A stretch of 64,000 nucleotides of DNA from Ustilaginoidea virens. Taxonomy: Eukaryota; Ascomycota; Sordariomycetes; Hypocreales; Clavicipitaceae. The translations under genes were made by a program, and so were the position numbers. Location of the stretch: NCBI RefSeq assembly GCF_000687475.1, contig NC_057319.1:620001-684000 (forward strand), read 5' to 3'. Below the pieces are notes generated by a model. It did not search any database and was not told where the DNA came from. It was given only the letters and a program-made list of their open reading frames with translations. Position 1 is the first letter of the stretch. Every line of letters begins with the position of its first letter. Positions 56,477 to 64,000 of this stretch are shown in pieces.

Positions 56477-58932
56477 GGTGAGGGTGCGAGGGGGAGGATT
56501 CTACTTGTCGGGCCTCGGATCCACGGGCTGGAGTTGAGGTTGCGGCAGGCAGGTGGGGGAGTCGATGGGCCGTTGGGAGTGGTGATGCGGACGTACGAGC
56601 GGTTGGCAACAAGTCATCCATCCGTCTCTGCGCGCGTCAGCTGTAACCAGCTGGTTGCTGGTTGCCGTGATTCGATTGGTCCATGAAAGGAAAGGTGGGG
56701 TGGGGGGGGGCGCGCGGGAGCCCCTCCTAGCCAGCGAGACCCGCCCTGAATTGCTTGATTCACCTGGTGTGCAATCCCGCGCGCATCTTTGGAGAAACAA
56801 AAGAGAGGAGTAAACACAAAAAAATAAAAAAATAAAAAGGTAGAGGAGAGCAAGGACGGGGGAAACCGAAGTGGATGCTGGGTCAGGGGCAGCTGCTGGT
56901 TTGCCGCTCGTGGCCAAACGAGCAGAGCGACTGGCATCCTCTGGAGACAATTGACATTAGGATTAGGCACTTGCAATTTGATCCCACCAGACTACGGAGT
57001 AAACGCCGACGGTACGGAGTACAGTCAGTAGTTAACATGTCCAGGGAAACGAGCCGCGCTAACCAACCTGGTTAGCGGCTCCTACCGCCTGAAGCTCAGG
57101 GCATCAGTACTCGGCACTCAACCGCGTATTAACATGGCTGATTGCGAATCAGACATACTGAGCAAAACCCAGCTACGTGCTGAAAGACAACGTCGAGCCC
57201 AATTGTCAGTCGAATCTCGATTAAGAGGACGGAGAGGACGGAGAGGACAGAGAGGACGGAGAGGACGGAGAGGACGGAGAGGACGGAGAGGACAGAAAGG
57301 ACGGAAAAGACAGAGAGGACAGAGAGGACAGAGAGGACAGAGAGGATAGAGAGGACGGAGAGGACAGAGAGGACGGAGAGGATAGAGAGGACAGAGAGGA
57401 CGGAGAGGATGGAGAGGACGGAGAGGATAGAGAGGACGGAGAGGACGGAGAGGACGGAGAGGACGGAGAGGACGGAGAGGACGGAGAGGACGGAGAGGAC
57501 GGAGAGGACGGAGAGGACGGAGAGGACAGAGAGATCAGAGAGTACGGAAGTACAGAGAACCGTGGGGGATTGTCGTAGGTTTTACTGCCAGGGATTGCGG
57601 TGGCCCCCGCCATCGCCATTGGCGGAAGAATCCATCGAGAACACATGCAGCCTGGTCTGGAGAATTCATTCGACGATTGGTGCAATATAGAGCTGTGGTG
57701 GAGCACCAGGGTCCGGTACCCCAGAGCCAGCGGCGCCTTCAGAGTTCAAACCCACATCGTCCATCACCAAAACGGATTCACCAAAACGGGATTCACCAAA
57801 CCGCATTCGAGCCCAACCCCCAAGCACCGAACGTCAGTCGCCTTGGCACTGTTTCATCTCTGCGGTCCTGCTCCTGCGGTCCTGCGGCACTGCCCAATCC
57901 CCCAGGCCGTTTCGCGGGGCAAACTGGATTCTCAACGAGGCCAGCCAGCATAATCCGCCTGCCGGGTCCGGCCGCGTCTGAGCAACTTTGACTGCTTGGC
58001 TCAATCTGGTATGCCGAGATCCTTCTCCGCGACGGGATACATTCTTTGGGCACAAATGCTCCTGCCGCGCTGGAATAAATACAATACTACGTCCCAGTTG
58101 ACAGAACCTGTCTCGAACCAAGACATTTTGCATCGCTTCCGGCCCCATTCGCCCTAAACCCTTCGCTTGCTGCGTGCCTACAATTTCGCATCGACTGGGA
58201 CCTGCTAACGCATCCCGTCTTGCACCCGAGAGAGGAATTCCCGTCCTAGGTTGGTCCGGGAATAGTGCCTTTTCCCCGTTGAATCAGCATCGGATGCTAA
58301 CCAGTCGTTCTTCTCTATTCCCAGAGACGAGTTTCCACTTCTTTGCCTCACCTCACCTTTTTAGGCTAGATCAGTCAACACAGCCCGTCTAAGCTAGCTA
58401 GCTCGTGGCGACGCCGACAAGCTTCCAGCAACAAAGCAACCCGTATCCCGCCTTCACCGACACCAGCCTTTCTCCCAGCTCTTGTCCGCATACGTCTAAT
58501 GGCCTGCGATCCAGTCTTATAAACCTGCATGCAAGTTTTCCCCTTCTCTCTGGTGCTTTTGGAAGACCAGTCTAGGGCACAAGTAACCACCAGCCTGCGT
58601 TTTTTGTCACTCACTCCTCGTCGACGTTGATGCCTGCCAGAGGTTCTGGTCCGTAACAACTGTTTCCGCCGCTATTGAATCTAATCACACCATGAACTCC
58701 CCGAAGCATTGAAGCAGGACTGCCAGGAGGTAGATTCTGGAGTCGGAGAAACAAATCTTTTGCCTTTTTGTTGCTTGCGGGCTTCTTGCTTCACAACATA
58801 AGCTGGCCGACAGCCGCCGCATCGATTGTTTGTCAGCGACCTCTCACCCCCGGCAACAGGGAGCTTGCATCGACTAGGGGGAATCCGGACGCGATTTGCT
58901 TCGTGCGCCAAGCAACGTCCCAAGGCGGAATA
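56477..58932. other. Intergenic region and leader upstream of the quinate repressor
   Basis: 2.5 kb. TACGGAGTA elements at 56993 and 57013, a 9 bp minisatellite (57224-57535), and a tail of about 1 kb that may be promoter and leader of the next gene. The leader has a six-codon upstream ORF (ATG at 58692, stop at 58710-58712). No independent gene seen. Confidence 0.55.
57224..57535. repeat. 9 bp minisatellite (AGAGGACGG), about 34 copies
   Basis: A tandem array with unit AGAGGACGG and variants AGAGGACAG, AGAGGATAG and AGAGGATGG. Purine-only apart from C/T at fixed positions, so the strands are strongly asymmetric. The unit length (9) makes it open in most frames on both strands, giving false proteins of repeated Arg-Gly-Arg, Glu-Arg-Thr or Ser-Ser-Pro. 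Confidence 0.97.
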
Positions 58933-61197
58933 ATGGCTGCCGTACAACAACTTCTGGCGAGCCCGTCGCCAAGCCCAGCAGCGCAACCCAGCGGCTTCAA
59001 TGCCAATACTGCAGCATCTGGTGTCGGGACGGATAGTACAAGCCACAGCCCCTTCTTGCTACATGGCCGATCCTTACGAGGGGCTCCGGAAGAGGGCGAC
59101 AGGAGAATCGCCGTCATCGTCTTCGGCCATGGTCAAGAACGGGTACTTTCCCTTGTTGCCGAAGTTCTGGGCAAGCCTTTCAAGTTGAAACGCTCCTTCC
59201 AGGATGTAAAAGACGAGGATGATGGATTCGTCGTTGGCATCCCGGCAGCAGATGCAGCCGCAAGCATCGCGGATAGGGATAGACAGCAGGTGGTGGCTGT
59301 CAACACACATTGTGTCACCATGGGCATGCCTCCGCATAAAACGTTGTCGACATATTGTGACTACGAGTTTCTCTACGTGGAATCTCCCTACTTCCGCCGG
59401 TCCCTATCGCGATTCCTTTCCTTTACGATGGGTCAAATAAGCCATCACGAAGAGCTCATGGCGAAACCAAGAACACTGTTCATGTCGACTACTTTTCCAG
59501 ATGTTCGTGCCGCTTTGCCCAACCTCGACATCCTTACTGTCGGCCCTGATGCCATAGAGATCAGGGTCGACCTGCTTCGCGAGCCCCTTCCAGACGGCAG
59601 ATTCTCTGACGTCCCTAGTTTGAGCTACGTCGGTGAACAGGTCATGCTGCTGCGGGAGCGCACCGAACTACCCATCATCTTCACGACACGATGTACCAAC
59701 GAGAACGGCAGGTTTCCAATGGATGATCCGACCCTTTATCACAGATACCTGTACAGAGCCATACAGTGGGGGATCGAGTATATTGACGTCGAGCTTTGGC
59801 TGCCCGATCATATTCGACGAGACTTGTGGCAACGCAGAGGCAACTCACGCATCATGTCGGCCTTCCACGACTTTTCAGGAAACTTTAGATGGCCATCCCA
59901 CTACGCCCAAGAGGTGTTTCGGCGATCCTGTCTGTACGCCGACATTGTCAAAATGATTGCCATTATCAACGACCACAACGAAAACTTCGACTTGGAATAC
60001 TTTCGTTCAAGGGTCAAGGCGGATTATCCTGGCGCCCCTCCGCTTTCTGCCGTCAACATGGGAAAAACTGGCCAGTTTTCAAGAACGCAAAACAAAGTCT
60101 TTACGCCAATCACGCACCCCCTTCTTCCCATCATCGCAGCACCGGGGCAGATGAGCGCATCGGAAATCCACGGGGCATTGGTCCAGCTAGGCCAACTGCC
60201 TCTGAAAAGAATATACGGCGTCGGCGCGTCAGTATCGCGCAGTGCAGGTCCTCAAGCATCCTTTTACGAAAAGTGCTTCAACGAGCTGGGATTGCCGCAC
60301 AGATTCGGCATCATTGAGAGGCAGCCGAGCGACTTTGCTGGCATGGAAGCGTGGTGCAACCAACGGGACTTTGGAGGCGCTTACCTCGACCCTGGCGTTT
60401 CGGTCCAGACTCTCTGCAAGCACAACAGGTTCTTTGCGAGTCTGAACAACGGCCGAGGCCCTACCTTGACGGAAGCCGCTCGAGCCATTGGCATTGCCGA
60501 CACCATTGTTGCGAAATCAGCATCTTCGATGACATGCACACCACCTTCGATGCCATCCAGCCCCCACGATCGGCGGGCATCCCAAGGTTGCGGTGACTTG
60601 TCTCCAGATTCCTGCCTCGTATTTGATAATGCTGGATGGAGAGGTATTATGCACACGTTGATTTGGGACCTGGCTCCGTCGGCGTACTTTGGCCGCTCGG
60701 CTGTCGTTTTGGCGGCTTCGTCTGACGACGCAGCGCCAGTTTTCTACGCCCTGAAGGCCTTGAAGATTGCCAAGATATACACCGTCGGCTTCCGCACCCC
60801 GCCAGCACTGGCTCTCCACGCGCCAGTGATTGAGCAGTTCATCAGCATGGAGAGTTTGCAACGCGCCAGATCAGTGGCCGACGATCAGGGCCCGTTCGTC
60901 ATCGTTTCGGCCCTCGGTCCAGACAAGGGAGCTCTCGTGAGCATGCTGCTACGCGCCTTTGCGGCCGGAGGAAGAGAAGGGGCACCGAGTTTCAACAAGG
61001 TCTTCCTCAACCTGGCCGACGTGGCTGCTGGGAAGTCGATCAATCCCCACGAGACGGCCGAGAAGAGCGGGTTTGCGTCATACGGCGCCGCGGACGTCGC
61101 TGCCTTTACCTCTGTCGAGAGCTTGAGGCTCCTCATTGGCCAGAATGTGCCTTATAGCTTTGTCAGGCTGGCAAGCGGCCGACACTACCCCTTCTGA
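58933..61197 (+). CDS. qutR: Quinate pathway repressor, QutR/Qa-1S family
   Basis: 754 residues, single exon from ATG 58933 ([10 protein letters not shown]); the frame is open further upstream but without an ATG. The protein resembles the C-terminal part of the pentafunctional AROM enzyme: a short degenerate kinase-like region (about 50-165), a type I dehydroquinase domain (about 170-410) and a shikimate dehydrogenase-like domain (about 410-754). Proteins of this kind (QutR, Qa-1S) repress quinate-utilisation genes by binding the activator QutA/Qa-1F. In the dehydroquinase domain the catalytic-type His312 (AFHDF) and Lys340 (ADIVKMI) are kept at normal spacing, with IEIRVDLL and [10 protein letters not shown]. 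In the dehydrogenase part the substrate and cofactor motifs are degenerate ([19 protein letters not shown]). The other quinate genes are not in the window. Confidence 0.88.
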   Translation: MAAVQQLLASPSPSPAAQPSGFNANTAASGVGTDSTSHSPFLLHGRSLRGAPEEGDRRIAVIVFGHGQERVLSLVAEVLGKPFKLKRSFQDVKDEDDGFVVGIPAADAAASIADRDRQQVVAVNTHCVTMGMPPHKTLSTYCDYEFLYVESPYFRRSLSRFLSFTMGQISHHEELMAKPRTLFMSTTFPDVRAALPNLDILTVGPDAIEIRVDLLREPLPDGRFSDVPSLSYVGEQVMLLRERTELPIIFTTRCTNENGRFPMDDPTLYHRYLYRAIQWGIEYIDVELWLPDHIRRDLWQRRGNSRIMSAFHDFSGNFRWPSHYAQEVFRRSCLYADIVKMIAIINDHNENFDLEYFRSRVKADYPGAPPLSAVNMGKTGQFSRTQNKVFTPITHPLLPIIAAPGQMSASEIHGALVQLGQLPLKRIYGVGASVSRSAGPQASFYEKCFNELGLPHRFGIIERQPSDFAGMEAWCNQRDFGGAYLDPGVSVQTLCKHNRFFASLNNGRGPTLTEAARAIGIADTIVAKSASSMTCTPPSMPSSPHDRRASQGCGDLSPDSCLVFDNAGWRGIMHTLIWDLAPSAYFGRSAVVLAASSDDAAPVFYALKALKIAKIYTVGFRTPPALALHAPVIEQFISMESLQRARSVADDQGPFVIVSALGPDKGALVSMLLRAFAAGGREGAPSFNKVFLNLADVAAGKSINPHETAEKSGFASYGAADVAAFTSVESLRLLIGQNVPYSFVRLASGRHYPF

Positions 61198-63784
61198 GAG
61201 AGTACGAAGACGCTTCGCTGCCTTTTGCTTTGGGGGGGGGGGCATTTGGCTGAAGCGATTCGGGCGACTTGACCGACGGGCCGCGGCGTTTGCATGTTTC
61301 CCATTCATTCCAAAAAAAAAAAAAATCCTTCCTTTTTCTTCTTCTCCTCCCATAATTGCGCTTTTCAGTAAAAAAAAAAAAAAACAATCCTGGCATTATC
61401 CTTGTAATACATGTATTTGGCGAGAAGAGCGCGCGAGGAAGCGTGCCCATTGACATGCTTGGCTTGGAAAGGCCAGATGCCGACAGGGGCTACCGCATGG
61501 CGGGGTTACAAAATGTACATGGTAAAAAGAACTAATGCGGGAGCGGACCACTTTCCGTTTCTAGACACAGAACACAAAGCCGGAGCGGAGCTTCTCCCTT
61601 TCTTCTCTTCTTTTTCTTTTCCTTTTAGTGGCACAGTATGGTTACTAGCGCGCTCAAGCGGGTGGATGTATAGCTTTTACGCTTCCACATCTGCCGTCCG
61701 TATACGTGGCAGAATGGACTCGCACGCGACTGCGTGGACACGGGACGTGGTCTCATCTCGCATCTGAAACGTCACGTAGGCGTAGGGAATCGGACCCTCT
61801 CTTGGACCTGTTGTACTGTTTGCAAAGCAACCTACGTACCTGCGGATGCGGGTTTTGCGGGAGAGCAATGAGGCCAGCCTTGTTTAGACGCTCTCGAAAA
61901 GCAATGAGCCGACGGCTCGCAGGCGATGTGGGGCAGGAAAGTCGGCAACGGAACTCTCCAACAAAGCGGGCTGGATGGACATGGCATTCGTATCATTCGT
62001 ATTTCCTCAACGCCATTGTCCTTTGCGGCATGCTGGCGTTTGGCATACCATGCCTAAGCTGTCGGTCGACCGGTGCGTTTGAAAAGGAGCTTTCCGTCGC
62101 GGTTTCCGCAACTTGGCCCTTTGGAGGGGAATTATACGTGCAGCATCTTGGACAGCGAGACCACGCCATGACACGACCCCTACGCAAAGACACGCTTAGT
62201 GTTGCGCCTGTAGGCCAAGACAACCAAGTCGGTGCCTGTGTGACCAAGGGCGACATGGCAGGGAATCGACTCCCTCAAGACATATTCTTCCCGCCATTCC
62301 TCGGGCCCCCAGGGAGGACGAAACAGGTGGCCTAGATACGGAGCACAGACGGCCGATACGGGTGTATTCCCCCCACAACACTCTAGTCTCCGAGCAGGTC
62401 GATGCCGGATCATGGATGGTTTCGAGTCGGCGGGCAAGTTGTTTGGATGGGGCGACTTTGAGTTCATGTCGACGGTTCTTGGCAAAGACTGCATGCGGTT
62501 CGGATGGGGACGATGTTGAAGAAAACAGTCTCCGTTCCTCTCCCGGGCTAGGTACCTCCCTCCTACCAGCCAGACCTAACCTTAGGTACCTAACCTTATC
62601 TTAGGCACATGAGGCAGGCACGGCACTTGCGGCACCTGCTTTCCCGCAGGGACTTGCTTCTCGGGGAAGTTGCGGCTCGTTGCTCCTGCCGTGGAGCGAT
62701 CGCCGTCACTGGGCAATCCGACGCAGGCATCCTGGGCGGGTGCGGACGCCGCCGTGCGCCAATTTATTTATTCTGCATCATGGGTGCTTCTCTTCTCGCG
62801 CAGATCGTTCCAATTTCCGCCTTGAAATGCTGGAGTTGGGGCAGGGAACGGCAGAGACGAAGTCAGGAGCGTACATGAAAGGCCCCGCGTGGTGCATAGC
62901 TCCCGGGGGCTCAGGTGCCGGCCTAAACCTACAATCTGCGCTGCACGAATGCCCCCCTCGCCTATGCGCGTCGGCCAGAAAAGACACGGACGCTGCCGCT
63001 ACTGCTGGCAGGCATCTGGTGGGGTTATCCAGTTGACTTCCATCAAGACGCTGCTGCCAGTGGGGGCGTACTGCTGGCCGCTGGGCAAGTCGGGTTACTA
63101 ACCTCGCTTGTGCTAGCGTCACGAACCTGAATGGCTATTGTCCTGGATACCGGTCTTTACAAACTTTTTTTCTTGTTCCCCTTTTTTTTTCCCCTTTCCG
63201 CTTTTCCCCCTTCTTTTTCTTTTCAAGGTTTCAAACTTTCAACTTCCGTTGCAGTTCACTCACTCCTGACTCCAGAACCTCCTCCAGAACCCCGCACCCA
63301 GCCATGTCCCAGGACCCACCCCCCTGCACTGGCCTGGTCCTAGCTCCGCAAGTGGGGCACAAGTGGGGCCCCAGCCAGAATTCGCGCCTTTGACTTACTC
63401 GCACTTAAAACGTCAAATTTAACAAAACCCGTACCGTTTTCTGCTTGCGTCCACGATCGCCTCTTTGATCACCAGGCGACAAGGCGACAAGGCGACAAGG
63501 CGACGCAACACATGGAGTCATAAGGTCAAATAGAATAACTAGTTCAACCTCAGTCATCCCGATAGCCGGCTGCTCAAGACTTGGCAGCAGACCTTTCGCC
63601 TTTGCTGCATGACGGCTCATCCTGTCTCAACTTTCTGCCCCGTGTGCCACGTGCTCGTGCTTACCTGGAAATTGAGCTGCACTTCCGCCCGTAACACCCG
63701 AATCCAACTGCGACAACGACGCGGGCCACGACCGGAAAGAACATACGGGGCGACGGCCCCTTGTCCGGTCCTCCGCGTGCCGCG
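61198..63784. other. Intergenic region upstream of the right-edge regulator
   Basis: 2.6 kb without a convincing gene. It holds a G-run (61232-61241), A-runs (61313-61325, 61370-61384), two AGGTACCT palindromes (62550, 62584) inside a CCTAACCTTAGG-like patch, T/C-rich tracts (63163-63225) and a 9 bp GGCGACAAG array (63475-63504). Confidence 0.5.
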
Positions 63785-64000
63785 ATGAATACATCCTCTC
63801 TGCACCGGCCATTTGCTGCGTCCAGTCCTCTGGTGGCTTTGCCGAGGCAGCTGGTGAGCATCGAGCGTTTGCCAACGAAACGACCCATTAAAGAGCCTCG
63901 CGAATCCATGAACTGCAAATCGTGTCGCAAAAGAAAGGTTATCATCTACCCGGGATTCCACGGCCTTTTCCTTTCTCCCTGTTTCCTATTGTCTTTTTTT
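63785..64000 (+). CDS. Zn2Cys6 transcription factor, first exon only (cut by right edge)
   Basis: From ATG 63785 the frame gives a 51-residue first exon ending MNCKSCRKRK at 63937, followed by a GTTATC donor-like site. Cys44 and Cys47 with the CRKRK basic patch are the first half of a binuclear zinc cluster. Reading on gives no further cysteines at the right spacing, so an intron inside the cluster is inferred, at the same place as in the regulator at 38.8 kb. The first 40 residues are Ser/Pro/Leu-rich. The target is unknown; the motif does not look like QutA despite the quinate repressor next door. Confidence 0.65.
   Translation, partial: MNTSSLHRPFAASSPLVALPRQLVSIERLPTKRPIKEPRESMNCKSCRKRKVIIYPGFHGLFLSPCFLLSFF

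Noticed and set aside
57224..57535. CRISPR-like regular repeat array
   Set aside because: Units are contiguous 9-mers without unique spacers, in a eukaryotic nuclear genome.
57134..57706. Apparent Arg-Gly, Glu-Arg-Thr and Ser-Pro repeat proteins over the 9 bp minisatellite
   Set aside because: Open frames on both strands follow from a 9 bp unit; nothing outside the array looks coding.
61706..62335. 209-codon plus-strand frame downstream of the quinate repressor
   Set aside because: Composition is not protein-like across its length and it has no recognisable motif or splice context.
63785..64000. Right-edge Zn2Cys6 exon as QutA/Qa-1F, partner of the neighbouring repressor
   Set aside because: The QutA cluster begins with a CDQCR-type motif after a different leader; MNCKSCRKRK does not match, so only a generic regulator is called.

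Overview
The window is nuclear DNA from a filamentous ascomycete (Pezizomycotina). The evidence is short spliceosomal introns (mostly 60-200 nt, GT..AG, CTAAC or CTGAC branch sites) and families confined to or typical of these fungi: CFEM, Som1, Zn2Cys6 regulators and a QutR/Qa-1S quinate repressor. Gene style and repeat content suggest Sordariomycetes, probably Hypocreales, but no species can be named. I reconstructed 17 complete and 2 edge-truncated genes by joining open frames across GT/AG junctions. In every complete multi-exon model the summed exon length is divisible by three.

Left part (1-31 kb), mostly housekeeping. It holds the N-terminal half of GCN1 (-), a large DExH RNA helicase (+), PRP24 (-), an ankyrin-repeat protein with a helical N-terminus (+) and a CFEM-domain membrane protein (+). 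A tight block of small genes follows: mitochondrial ribosomal protein uL22m (-), cytochrome c oxidase subunit COX9/7A (+), SOM1 of the inner membrane protease (-) and an unrecognised, possibly RAD51-like protein (+) only 85 bp from SOM1. A mitochondrial-type HAD hydrolase (-) ends this part.

Middle (33.9-41.2 kb): a partial L-rhamnose catabolic cluster. L-rhamnose 1-dehydrogenase (LRA1, -) and L-rhamnonate dehydratase (LRA3, -) sit side by side. A Zn2Cys6 regulator is divergently transcribed from LRA3 across a 1.1 kb intergenic region that carries two tandem-repeat arrays. The lactonase and the aldolase of the pathway are not in the window.

Right part (43-64 kb): a Crp1-like glycogen-binding-fold protein with a 1.87 kb intron, an RNF10/Mag2-type RING protein, MPP10 (SSU processome), a NASP/Hif1 histone chaperone (-), a QutR-like quinate repressor (+), and the first exon of a second Zn2Cys6 regulator at the edge.

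The large intergenic regions are rich in simple repeats. A short element, TACGGAGTA/TACTCCGTA, occurs at least 15 times and only between genes. A 312 bp minisatellite and a 25-copy hexanucleotide array are also present. I found no tRNA, rRNA, intact transposon or CRISPR array. I did not find a clearly new multi-gene system. The best leads are the repeated intergenic element, the possible RAD51 paralogue, the rhamnose cluster with its linked regulator, and the quinate repressor that keeps dehydroquinase catalytic residues.
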